IMG/VR virus record: IMGVR_UViG_3300042560_002966
Coordinates: 1 to 40,870 of that record
Source of the DNA: a virus
Length of the DNA: 40,870 bases
Reading direction: 5' to 3' (one strand)
A model generated the notes under the pieces. That model ran no database searches and was not told where the DNA came from. It saw only the letters and a program-made list of their open reading frames with translations. Both the position numbers and the translations under genes were made by a program. Position 1 is the first letter of the stretch; each line of letters starts with the position of its first letter. Shown here piece by piece: positions 1 to 6,768 of the stretch.

Positions 1-127
1 TCCCCCAACAATTTCACCATTTACCCCTCATTTAAAGCCACACACAGCCCATTACAAGCCATTTGCCAGCATTTAAACCAACAAACAAACCCCACCGCCA
101 CCAAAAAAAGCCCATTTATAAAGCAAT
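1..127. repeat. Terminal direct repeat, left copy (circular overlap)
   Basis: These 127 bases are identical to 40744-40870. The repeat shows that the sequence closes on itself, giving a unique length of about 40,743 bp. A length of exactly 127 equals a k-mer size often used by short-read assemblers, so this is more likely an assembly overlap of a circular or circularly permuted genome than a true packaged terminal repeat. The plus strand here is rich in C and A and very poor in G, and I see no gene in it. Confidence 0.95.
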
Positions 128-156
128 AAAAAAGCCCTGCAAAATTTGCAGGGCTT
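128..156 (-). terminator. Intrinsic terminator after the DUF932 gene
   Basis: A perfect 12-bp stem (132-143 with 145-156, core GCCCTGC / GCAGGGC) with a one-base centre is followed in the minus direction by a T tract (A tract at 128-133 on the plus strand). It lies 20 bases past the stop of the DUF932 gene and ends the accessory cassette. Confidence 0.85.
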
Positions 157-176
157 ATAATTCAAGAAAGCTAAAT

Positions 177-1028
177 TTAATTAGCCGCTATTAGGTCAAA
201 CAATCTATTATCAATCGCCTTTTGATTGTCAAAGGTTTTCTTCAATCCATTATGTAAAAGTTCATTAAAGGCATTATATGCAAGCCATTTGTTAGGCTCA
301 ACCTGTAATAATTTACTTTCCTTTTCTATGGTGTCTAAAATTGTGCGGGCGTTCTTACTCGGTGCGGGGTTTTTCTCGCTGCTTTCATAAACAAAAAGTT
401 TTGATTCATCAGCAACAAACTTCACAAAACTTTTAAGGTCCTGCACTGGTGTTTCTGCTAGCACTTCAAATTTTCGGCTTAGGGTGTAAAATTGGTTATC
501 CATCCACAGGGCAACCAATTTTTTAATTTCAGGTAAAACAAGGTTTTGCATATCTCCTTTGTGCTTTAACTTAAATCCTATTTCACTATGTCCCACGTGC
601 AAACCATTTGCGCAAACCTCACGAAAAAAACCAAAGTTGCCAGAAGTGCGAGCGCTCCCATCGTAACTATTAGTAAATCTCATCATAGGTCTAATTTTGT
701 CAACTCCGTTTTTAACCTTAATTACAAAATTTTCATCTTGCAAAATGTAATCAACTGCAAAGCTTCTATCATCACGGTTTATGCTCCGCTTAATAAATTC
801 AATATCATCATTAATTAAACGGCTTTCCACCTCTGTAAAAAAGTTCTCATTAGGTAAAAGGCTGTAATTTTTTGATACAACATTTACAAGTTTATCATTG
901 CTCAAAATGCAATGCTCTAACCCCCTGCGGGGGCTAAAGCCTGTTAATAGTTCGGTGTTCTTAATTTCAACATGAGGATAAACGTTATCCTGTTGTAAAG
1001 GGCTGTTATTTAAAAATATTCTTTCCAT
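177..1028 (-). CDS. DUF932 family protein
   Basis: A 283-aa protein. Residues 112-143 carry the hallmark of the DUF932 (phage/plasmid-like TIGR03299) family: RPMMRFTNSYDGSA followed by FFREVCANGL. The family is widespread on phages and plasmids, and I know of no firmly established biochemical role; in plasmids it often lies in accessory or DNA-maintenance regions. It is the last gene of a three-gene unit with the SymE-like gene and a 52-aa ORF, starting one base after the stop of the latter, and a strong terminator follows. The ATG at 1026-1028 has no Shine-Dalgarno sequence and is preceded by AACTAAA, a weak version of the leader motif seen elsewhere. The family call is confident; function is unknown. 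Confidence 0.85.
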   Translation of the reverse strand: MERIFLNNSPLQQDNVYPHVEIKNTELLTGFSPRRGLEHCILSNDKLVNVVSKNYSLLPNENFFTEVESRLINDDIEFIKRSINRDDRSFAVDYILQDENFVIKVKNGVDKIRPMMRFTNSYDGSARTSGNFGFFREVCANGLHVGHSEIGFKLKHKGDMQNLVLPEIKKLVALWMDNQFYTLSRKFEVLAETPVQDLKSFVKFVADESKLFVYESSEKNPAPSKNARTILDTIEKESKLLQVEPNKWLAYNAFNELLHNGLKKTFDNQKAIDNRLFDLIAAN

Positions 1029-1029
1029 T

Positions 1030-1188
1030 TTAGTTAATTGTTGTGCCTGTATAGGCTGTTAAATATTCGTTTAATAATTGTATAAAATAAGAGGGGTTTT
1101 CCTCTGCTAACTGTTCAGCGTAGCCAGTCCAATAAATGTCATCCATTAGAGCGTTAAACGTGTCAACAAGTGTTAAGGAATTAAGCAT
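1030..1188 (-). CDS. 52-aa hypothetical protein in the SymE/DUF932 unit
   Basis: A small intact ORF of 52 codons, acidic and rich in aromatic and hydrophobic residues (it contains DDIYWTGYAEQLAEENPSYF), ending one base before the DUF932 start. Its ATG (1186-1188) overlaps the end of the SymE-like gene by 8 bases and is preceded by a textbook Shine-Dalgarno sequence, GGAGGTG, five bases upstream and embedded in the last codons of the SymE-like gene. That is unusual in this genome, where other starts lack such a site, and suggests translational coupling. No family is recognised. A small acidic partner such as an antitoxin is possible but is only inference from position. Confidence 0.7.
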   Translation of the reverse strand: MLNSLTLVDTFNALMDDIYWTGYAEQLAEENPSYFIQLLNEYLTAYTGTTIN

Positions 1189-1378
1189 TTGCACCTCCTT
1201 TTTTTGTTATGGTCAGTACACCGTTTAAAACTTCCACTTGTACTGAGGTGTGAACGTCAAAACCTGCCATTTGTAGCCAGTTGCCCTGTAAAACTAATTT
1301 AGGCGTGTTTTTTAGTGGTTTCCCTGCTTTTTGCGGGGTTATGTGGTTACCTATTGAAATAAATCTTATATTTGCCAT
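1181..1378 (-). CDS. SymE-type toxin-like protein
   Basis: A 65-aa protein. Residues 26-58 (PKLVLQGNWLQMAGF then VQVEVLNGVLTI) match the SymE toxin domain, a swapped-hairpin AbrB-like fold first known from the E. coli SOS-induced type I toxin SymE. E. coli SymE is repressed by the antisense RNA SymR and acts on nucleic acid or the nucleoid. Many Bacteroidota mobile elements carry such small proteins. Here it is the first gene after a strong terminator, with a leader ending in AAATAACTACA directly before the ATG, so it probably has its own promoter or relies on read-through. No antisense RNA can be shown from sequence alone. Family call good; toxin activity untested. Confidence 0.75.
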   Translation of the reverse strand: MANIRFISIGNHITPQKAGKPLKNTPKLVLQGNWLQMAGFDVHTSVQVEVLNGVLTITKKGGANA

Positions 1379-1389
1379 TGTAGTTATTT
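1379..1389 (-). promoter_or_regulatory. Start-proximal leader motif, copy 1 (SymE-like gene)
   Basis: On the minus strand AAATAACTACA lies directly against the ATG of the SymE-like gene. The same 11 bases precede five other starts in this genome by 0-4 bases. It sits where a ribosome-binding site would be, so a translation-enhancing role is inferred. Confidence 0.6.
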
Positions 1390-1415
1390 GCTAGTTGTTT
1401 ATAATTAGTGAGTAA

Positions 1416-1453
1416 GAAAAAACCGCCAAGCCCACGAAGCAAGGCGGTTTTTT
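1416..1453 (-). terminator. Intrinsic terminator after the 134-aa gene
   Basis: An 11-bp stem, A-rich plus ACCGCC (1417-1427) pairing with GGCGGT plus T-rich (1443-1453), has a 15-base loop and a T tract on the minus strand. It lies 9 bases past the stop of the 134-aa gene and separates it from the SymE-like gene. Confidence 0.85.
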
Positions 1454-1461
1454 TGTTTGGG

Positions 1462-1866
1462 TTAGATTTGCGCTAACAAAATCTCGTTTTCAATTTCTGA
1501 AATTTTGGCGTCCATCTCCAAATTTAACAAGGCTTTCACCTTATTAATAATTTCACCGTTTGAAAATCTAAACTCCGTTCCGCTGCCATCGCTAATGGTT
1601 AAACGTTCTTTCATGCCATCGGTGGAGGCTTCCCAATTTTCTAAATTGTCGCGGTGTTCTTTCATCTTCCGCAAATTTTCCACTTTTTGGTTCACCTGGT
1701 TCATGGCTTTTAGCCTGTCCGATAAACTCAAAGCTTGTTTAAACTCGGGCGGGGTTTTGGTTTCCGCTTGTTCTGTTTTTGCCACAACTGTTAAAGATGT
1801 GTTTTTGTTCTCTGCGTTGCCCTCTGATTTTTCAGCGGTCGCAACATTTGTTTTTTTGTTACTCAT
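1462..1866 (-). CDS. Hypothetical protein, 134 aa, coiled-coil
   Basis: No family is recognised with confidence. The first 40 residues are low-complexity and polar (Lys, Asn, Glu, Thr), probably disordered. Residues 45-85 (LSLSDRLKAMNQVNQKVENL and on) look helical and coiled-coil, and the C-terminal third has TISDGSGTEFRFSNGEII followed by an acidic helix. It is a monocistronic unit: a Bacteroidota-type promoter about 30 bases upstream, a leader motif two bases before the ATG, and a strong terminator directly after the stop. Its arrangement beside SymE-like and DUF932 genes resembles Bacteroidota plasmid or ICE accessory DNA, suggesting the cassette moved into the phage. Confidence 0.7.
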   Translation of the reverse strand: MSNKKTNVATAEKSEGNAENKNTSLTVVAKTEQAETKTPPEFKQALSLSDRLKAMNQVNQKVENLRKMKEHRDNLENWEASTDGMKERLTISDGSGTEFRFSNGEIINKVKALLNLEMDAKISEIENEILLAQI

Positions 1867-1879
1867 TTTGTAGTTATTT
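1867..1879 (-). promoter_or_regulatory. Start-proximal leader motif, copy 2 (134-aa gene)
   Basis: AAATAACTACA plus AA precedes the ATG of the 134-aa gene on the minus strand. Confidence 0.6.
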
Positions 1880-1897
1880 AATTGATTTATAATACTT

Positions 1898-1930
1898 TAA
1901 AGATACAAAACAACAAGCAAACCACCAAAA
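1898..1930 (-). promoter_or_regulatory. Bacteroidota-type promoter for the accessory cassette
   Basis: On the minus strand TTTG (within 1925-1930) lies 20 bases from TATCTTTA (1898-1905), close to the Bacteroidota consensus TTTG, about 19-21 bases, TAnnTTTG (last base A instead of G). Transcription would start about 20-25 bases before the ATG of the 134-aa gene. The match is by eye. Confidence 0.5.
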
Positions 1931-2407
1931 AAAACAAGTAAAAAAATGCAGAAAAAAGCAAAAAATATTCACTCAAAAAAGCACCACATTTCAATCGTTT
2001 TGGACACAATTTGTCCAAAAGTGGCACAATGCCTTATTTTTTTTATTAAAATCCTTTAAATCAATTTTTTGTTAGCGTTTTTGGGGTGTTTTCCACCCCA
2101 AAACATGCAAAAAATGACGCCCCGCCCTGTGGAAAAATCGTTGATAAATGACCTTGAAAAGTTCGATATATGAAGCAGCCCGCAGCCCGCTCACAGTGCG
2201 GCAAGCAGCCCGCCCGCAGCCCGCACCACACTAAGCCCCCAGCGCGGGGTGCTGCAAATGTGGTACTTAAGAAAGACCTATTGCGGTCATTTAAATCGGA
2301 GGGGTAAAGGACCATTGCAAGCGAAAGCAATAGCCCAGATGGCAGCCCGACAGGGTGCTACCATGTAGCATTCACAACAGCTGGATGAGCTCCAAGCATT
2401 AACATTG
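1931..2407. other. Long intergenic spacer with GC-rich, structured core
   Basis: This is the longest stretch without a convincing gene. 1931-2100 is very AT-rich with A and T runs. 2125-2260 is strikingly GC-rich, with four close copies of GCAGCCCGC (about 2173-2222) and a GC-rich run near 2236-2252. 2270-2380 has several small inverted repeats: GACC/GGTC around 2276-2290, TTGC/GCAA around 2322-2337 enclosing GCGAAAGC, and AGCCC/GGGTGCT around 2344-2360. One 89-codon reading frame exists but looks non-coding. A structured RNA, a packaging signal or imported DNA are all possible. Confidence 0.45.
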
Positions 2408-4084
2408 TTAGCCTATCAGTGTAGGAATGAATCGTTTCTTCTGTATTACTTCTGTAAACATACCTTGCATTAAGGTATCAAAGGCCTCACTAAAGTGGGT
2501 AGCATGCTCAGGCTTAACGAGCTTACTCTTCTCTGAAGCTTTATCCTTAGCAAACTCTTTCTCCTTTTGTTTAACCGGAGCCATCTCCATTGAGATAATC
2601 AGGTCACTACATCGATGAGCATTAAAGGATATATGAGGCATCTGGCTATCACCTATAAACAACTTACCCAAGAAGTTATATAAGTAAGCATGACTCCAAG
2701 CCTGCCCCACATACACCAGCCTCACAATCCAACCATTATCCTTAAACACTTGGGCATACTCTTCAGCAAAGGTTTGTGTACCTATAGCATTCTCAGCAAT
2801 AGCTGTATTGTTATAATAAAACCATATTTCCTTTTTACCATGAGCAGCATAATAGTCACAAAACTTTTTAGCATTATCCTTAATACGATTTGGAGCTGTA
2901 ACGAATATCCCATTCAACACCCTGATAGCATCATCAAATTGTAACTGACCTACCACTAAACTATTAATAGCAGCATTATAATCACATGCCACATGTAAAG
3001 GTTCATTGCGTAACACATCTCCATCAGCTAAAGAGTTCTCAATGGCCTTAACATAGCCCATGTTATAATTATACTTATCCAGGTAAGCATAATCAAAACT
3101 ATCATTGCAATGCTTATCTCTATCAAATGCGGCATAAAAACTACCACTAATTTTCTGCAAGGTTTGGTTAAGTATTTCAATCTTAAACTGTAGATCACTT
3201 AAATCCCTACGATTTGACATTACATACTTCCAACCCAAATTCATAATGTTATCGAAAACAGTAGCTTCTTGATAAAAAATGGATCCTGCACCTTCCTGAT
3301 CAGGACGATGAGTAAAATATTTAATAGCGGCTTTTTGTCTTAAATACTCTTTCCAAAGCTTTTCGCGCTCTGTTCTGGCTTGTGCATCAATAAAAGCCAA
3401 TTGTATATTTACTAAATCTTCATGGCGCTTACTATAGTTCAACCCTAATTCATCATAGTAGCTGCCATAATCTAACAACCATTTGCCCTGAAAGCCTATA
3501 GGCTTGGAGGACAGAAAATGTTTACTTAAAGCTAAAGGGCAATCGTAAATACTTTTGCCTTTATGAATATTGGCCCTTACAGTTGGGCTGATTTCTTCTT
3601 TGTATTGAGATTCTTTTAAAGTAATAGCTTCATCACCTGTAAAGCTATCAAGGTTTAAGCCTCGGCTCATACCTGCCCTATCTTGGCTAATTAAAGGAAA
3701 TATAGCACCAGTGTACCATGATATTACATGATCATACCCAGCTTTACCGACTGGCTTTTGGTAAGGACCTATCCAATTAGGCATTGGATGAGGGCGGCCA
3801 ATAACATAGTGAATACCTTCGAAACAATTTAATTTTTCGAGGGCTGCAATAGTACCAGGTAATGTTCTGGTTTGAAGCTGCATAAATGTACTTCCACCAA
3901 TCCCATTTGCGCTGCGAGGCATTTGCTCTGCCAATGTTTTAATACGCATAGCAAGTGAAGTGGATTTACCAACACCACGACTCCATAAATCCACACTGAT
4001 ATCGGCAGGGTTTAAAAAGCTACGCATTTGCGGAGCATTAGGAACTAATCCTATGGGCTGAAAATTATTGTTCTTTGTCGGCAT
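2408..4084 (-). CDS. terL: Terminase large subunit
   Basis: A 558-aa packaging motor and nuclease that drives DNA into the prohead through the portal. The ATPase half has a Walker A motif SRGVGKST (residues 35-42) and a Walker B segment LDSFTGDEA (145-153). The nuclease half has the expected acidic residues in HVACDYNAA (D368) and HFSEAFDTL (D536) within an RNase H-like region. Length is typical of the family. The start overlaps the end of the upstream candidate small-subunit gene by 20 bases, so the two are translated as a unit. It is the last gene of the first late operon; the portal gene, usually next, lies beyond an inserted accessory cassette and the circular join. Confidence 0.9.
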   Translation of the reverse strand: MPTKNNNFQPIGLVPNAPQMRSFLNPADISVDLWSRGVGKSTSLAMRIKTLAEQMPRSANGIGGSTFMQLQTRTLPGTIAALEKLNCFEGIHYVIGRPHPMPNWIGPYQKPVGKAGYDHVISWYTGAIFPLISQDRAGMSRGLNLDSFTGDEAITLKESQYKEEISPTVRANIHKGKSIYDCPLALSKHFLSSKPIGFQGKWLLDYGSYYDELGLNYSKRHEDLVNIQLAFIDAQARTEREKLWKEYLRQKAAIKYFTHRPDQEGAGSIFYQEATVFDNIMNLGWKYVMSNRRDLSDLQFKIEILNQTLQKISGSFYAAFDRDKHCNDSFDYAYLDKYNYNMGYVKAIENSLADGDVLRNEPLHVACDYNAAINSLVVGQLQFDDAIRVLNGIFVTAPNRIKDNAKKFCDYYAAHGKKEIWFYYNNTAIAENAIGTQTFAEEYAQVFKDNGWIVRLVYVGQAWSHAYLYNFLGKLFIGDSQMPHISFNAHRCSDLIISMEMAPVKQKEKEFAKDKASEKSKLVKPEHATHFSEAFDTLMQGMFTEVIQKKRFIPTLIG

Positions 4085-4673
4085 CTAAAAACGTTCCAGG
4101 TTCATCAATAACATTTGCATCTTCAATTGTTTGAAGCAAGCCCTCTTTAACTGTACCTTTTAATTTCATTAATTCATTTAAATCTACCAGCGGACCATTA
4201 GCCCCTGAGATATTAAGCTGAATATACAATGCAGGAGATACCAATTTATCCCAAGGAATTGAATTATCATCCAACTTATCTAAACCAAGCAATTTCATTT
4301 TTAATGAAAGTGCATTGTTGAACTCGCGTAAATTAACCGGGTGCTTTTGTGCCTCTTCCATGCTCCAGTCAAGATGGCGAATCATACGAATCCTTTCGTA
4401 ATCTTTGTCGATGCGGCTGATGCTCTTATGAATAGTTTTAGCAGCATCAATGTCTTTATAAGCAGTGCGTAAGTTGTAAGCAGGAAACTTTACTTTGAAA
4501 TGCCTGTGCAATTGTTTAGCAATTGAGCCCTCACTTTTAACCAGGGCAGAGCGCAATAAATTATCGGCATAATCTAACCTATCAAATATATCTCTTTGTT
4601 TATCGGAAAGCCTTTCAATGGTAATTTCACCAGTGTAATACTTTTCTATGGTTTCAAGATCGTTATTCATCAT
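4065..4673 (-). CDS. Candidate terminase small subunit
   Basis: A 202-aa protein directly upstream of and overlapping the large terminase, the classic position of the DNA-recognition subunit. Residues 51-79 (IAKQLHRHFKVKFPAYNLRT and on) could form a helix-turn-helix, followed by a long charged helical segment (80-135) suited to oligomerisation and an acidic C-terminal tail that could contact the large subunit. No direct family match is recognised, so the call depends on context and architecture. The 103-aa gene just upstream also has a helix-turn-helix, and either or both could be the small subunit. The two ORFs overlap by 11 bases. Confidence 0.55.
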   Translation of the reverse strand: MMNNDLETIEKYYTGEITIERLSDKQRDIFDRLDYADNLLRSALVKSEGSIAKQLHRHFKVKFPAYNLRTAYKDIDAAKTIHKSISRIDKDYERIRMIRHLDWSMEEAQKHPVNLREFNNALSLKMKLLGLDKLDDNSIPWDKLVSPALYIQLNISGANGPLVDLNELMKLKGTVKEGLLQTIEDANVIDEPGTFLDADKEQ

Positions 4674-4974
4674 TTAAGTTTTTAGCATCATTAATTCTAC
4701 GAGTCATAATATCGATGGCATTTTTATCTCCACTAATAGCATTGCTTTTTATAGCTTGAAAAAAGGTAATTTCAGATTGCAATTGTATTTCACGAATAAA
4801 GTCCATCATCAATTTGTTTTCTAAAAATTTATCTTCATCAATGCTCATGGACTTGGCAATTTGCGCCAAAGTAAAATGCAGCTCACAAAGTTTGTGCACC
4901 ACAATAACTTCATCAGTAGAAAAACCTTCTATTTCTGGAAGTTTTATTTGATCATCTTCTGAGCTGTCTGCCAT
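4663..4974 (-). CDS. Small helix-turn-helix protein, possible terminase component
   Basis: A 103-aa acidic protein with a likely helix-turn-helix at residues 27-50 (HKLCELHFTLAQIAKSM followed by SIDEDKF), resembling the sigma-70-like or TerS-type HTH found in small terminase subunits. The rest is helical, including a QLQSEITFFQAIKSNAISGD region that recalls terminase small-subunit helices. It overlaps the upstream PLD-like gene by 31 bases and the downstream 202-aa gene by 11, so it belongs to the packaging block. It may be the true TerS, with the 202-aa protein a partner, or the reverse. Confidence 0.5.
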   Translation of the reverse strand: MADSSEDDQIKLPEIEGFSTDEVIVVHKLCELHFTLAQIAKSMSIDEDKFLENKLMMDFIREIQLQSEITFFQAIKSNAISGDKNAIDIMTRRINDAKNLNDE

Positions 4975-5522
4975 GTTTGATTAAATGAGTTTGAATAAAA
5001 ATTAAATACTGCAGGCCTTGTTTCAATAACGCCCGCCTCCCATCGTGGGTTACGATTTATATTTGCACTGGATACAATGACTAGGTTAATTTTTGAGTTA
5101 TGAAGCAATACAACTTTTGCATGGCATGATAAAAAAGCCACATCAATATCGATGGCTTTTAGTTGCTGATATTTTTCCTTTTGATTCTTTACACTCTTAT
5201 CGAGTAAGAACTGAACATTGGTCAACTGCCTGATTTCAATTAAGTTTTTGATGTGCACCAAGGCAGGTGATGTAAAGCTGAATGAAGTTAAGCGAAGCGC
5301 ACAAGGACCAAATTGAGTAGTAACATAATCAATCAAATCGGGCATGCTCCATTCTTTTTTAGAAAAGAAATAAATAGACTCATCAGGTTTAATTTCACCA
5401 ATATCGGCCGCTAATGTTTTGCGTGCCATATTGAGTATTTCTTTGCTAGTGCCTGATGGCATTCTTAGCGTAGAATTACTACTCCCTTTTAACCTGTTAT
5501 AAAAGTTAGCACTTAGTACCAT
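4944..5522 (-). CDS. Phospholipase D-like (single HKD) protein, possible nuclease
   Basis: A 192-aa protein whose C-terminal half carries one diverged HKD-type motif: CHAKVVLLHNSKI (H134, K136) followed by SSANINRNPRWEAG (S151-S152, N154, N158, E162). The usual Asp of HxK(x)4D appears replaced. Single-HKD PLD proteins such as Nuc and BfiI act as dimers and are often phosphodiesterases on DNA. The N-terminal half (residues 45-110) has the alternating strand pattern of the PLD fold. The gene overlaps an upstream P-loop kinase by 17 bases and the downstream HTH gene by 31, placing it inside the packaging operon. A role in DNA-end processing or resolution is inference. Confidence 0.65.
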   Translation of the reverse strand: MVLSANFYNRLKGSSNSTLRMPSGTSKEILNMARKTLAADIGEIKPDESIYFFSKKEWSMPDLIDYVTTQFGPCALRLTSFSFTSPALVHIKNLIEIRQLTNVQFLLDKSVKNQKEKYQQLKAIDIDVAFLSCHAKVVLLHNSKINLVIVSSANINRNPRWEAGVIETRPAVFNFYSNSFNQTWQTAQKMIK

Positions 5523-6024
5523 AATAATTTATTAATCTGTCAGCAATAATAGCTGCGTTATAGAGCTCAGTATTAAAAACAATATCACAAGTTAAGCCAC
5601 TAATTTTATTATTAATATGCTCTATTGAAGTTTTGATGTTGCTAGGGTGTGCCATTGGAACCATGGCCGCTGATGTATCAATACGGTTTTGGTAACGATT
5701 ATAGCAAACCAATGGGCTGCATTTAAGGTAAACTTTAATTACTTTAAACCCAGTTGCTGTGAACTGCCTGAGGTAATGTTTGAAAAAGTTACCGGCTCCG
5801 GTACTTTCAAAGATTACCTGTGTGTGTTGGCTAATATGTTCCACCATTAAAGAATACACTTCATTCTCTGAAAGTATCTTACCATCTAAAGAAGATTGCA
5901 CCCTGATATCATCGGCACACAAATGTTTTAATTGTGGAAGTGATTGTGCCAACAATTTTGCAACTGAGGTTTTACCACTGGCAATGTTACCGTAAATGAT
6001 GAAGGCAAACTTAGGCTTAGTCAT
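5506..6024 (-). CDS. P-loop kinase (AAA_33/zeta-like)
   Basis: A 172-aa protein with a Walker A motif GNIASGKTS (residues 12-20), an acidic substrate site ADDIR (37-41), a Walker B-like strand VIFESTGAG (70-78) and a lid-type Arg region CYNRYQNR (107-114). This layout fits the AAA_33 group of small kinases that includes polynucleotide kinase, zeta toxin and nucleoside or shikimate kinase-like enzymes. The substrate cannot be told from sequence. It overlaps the PLD-like gene by 17 bases and the upstream 236-codon frame by 8, so it is co-expressed with terminase genes. A nucleic-acid 5'-kinase acting with the PLD-like nuclease is an attractive but unproven idea. Confidence 0.7.
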   Translation of the reverse strand: MTKPKFAFIIYGNIASGKTSVAKLLAQSLPQLKHLCADDIRVQSSLDGKILSENEVYSLMVEHISQHTQVIFESTGAGNFFKHYLRQFTATGFKVIKVYLKCSPLVCYNRYQNRIDTSAAMVPMAHPSNIKTSIEHINNKISGLTCDIVFNTELYNAAIIADRLINYYGTKC

Positions 6025-6706
6025 AAATTTCTTTTTGAAGTAATTCTATTTTAATATTTAAATCACGAAGCTTATCAATATCAGCAGCTTTTGTGCTTTT
6101 CTTCAATTTACTTCTTTGTGAGCGATAGGATAAAAGCTTACGCATTTTTTCACCATCAGGAATGCGTTCAACTAATCTTTTGTCCTCCTTTTTGATATCA
6201 GACACCACACGCTTTTTTTTATTCTCAATAAAATAATCGATCTCTGACCAGTTAGCCATATTACTTTCGTGCAGCTCTGCAATTTGTTCAACAATGGCCA
6301 ACCTATCTTTTGGAGGCGCACCATGAATAAACCTTTTTAGGTAATTGGCATCTTTAACCAGGGATCCATTCTCAATAAACTTATTGCGTAAATCATCTGG
6401 CAATGCTGTGATATCTATAAAGGGCCTTTTTACCTTAGTTTTATTAGCACCTATTACAATAGTCTGATCATTAAGCACAGGCTGATTTGGCTTTTTAGTT
6501 TTAGCAGAAGGAACTACCTTTTGTTCGGTGTGAACCAGAGCCAATTTTTTAAGCTCTTCAAGAAGTTTTGCCTTCCAAAAGGAGTTATTATACTTAGCAA
6601 AACTTTGCTTAAGCAAATCGCTTGTCCCAAATTGCTTATAAATGGCAACGCCAGTAGCATAGTCTGCACTGTTACGTAAAAATATATGTATATCGTTAAT
6701 TTCCAT
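6017..6706 (-). CDS. Hypothetical protein in packaging operon
   Basis: About 229 aa from the ATG at 6704-6706. A frame extending to 6727 would start inside a terminator hairpin, so the later start is preferred. No family is recognised. The protein is highly charged: a linker around residues 60-85 rich in Lys, Pro and Gln, then a helical segment (KRFIHGAPPKDRLAIVEQI and on) and a strongly basic C-terminus with coiled-coil character (LSYRSQRSKLKKSTKAADID and on). It overlaps the kinase gene by 8 bases. Its place between capsid genes and terminase suggests a head or packaging function, with nucleic-acid binding plausible from the charge. Confidence 0.65.
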   Translation of the reverse strand: MEINDIHIFLRNSADYATGVAIYKQFGTSDLLKQSFAKYNNSFWKAKLLEELKKLALVHTEQKVVPSAKTKKPNQPVLNDQTIVIGANKTKVKRPFIDITALPDDLRNKFIENGSLVKDANYLKRFIHGAPPKDRLAIVEQIAELHESNMANWSEIDYFIENKKKRVVSDIKKEDKRLVERIPDGEKMRKLLSYRSQRSKLKKSTKAADIDKLRDLNIKIELLQKEIYD

Positions 6707-6717
6707 TTTTTGACAAT

Positions 6718-6748
6718 AAAAAATCACTCCAGTAAAGGAGTGATTTTT
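6718..6748. terminator. Bidirectional intrinsic terminator
   Basis: A perfect 12-bp stem, A-tract plus TCACTCC (6719-6730) pairing with GGAGTGA plus T-tract (6737-6748), has a 6-base loop and T runs on both strands. It lies just past the stop of the 128-aa signal-peptide gene and just before the next start, so it would reduce transcription from capsid genes into the packaging genes. Confidence 0.8.
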
Positions 6749-6768
6749 ATTATGAGATATGTTTTATG

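Noticed and set aside
1-127. True packaged direct terminal repeats
   Set aside because: The exact 127-base length equals a common assembler k-mer and there is no extra evidence such as a nick or coverage change, so an assembly overlap is more likely.
2061-2330. An 89-codon minus-strand frame across the GC-rich spacer
   Set aside because: It is rich in Cys, Arg, Gly and Ala from the GCAGCCCGC repeats, lacks a leader motif or Shine-Dalgarno site, and does not resemble a folded protein.
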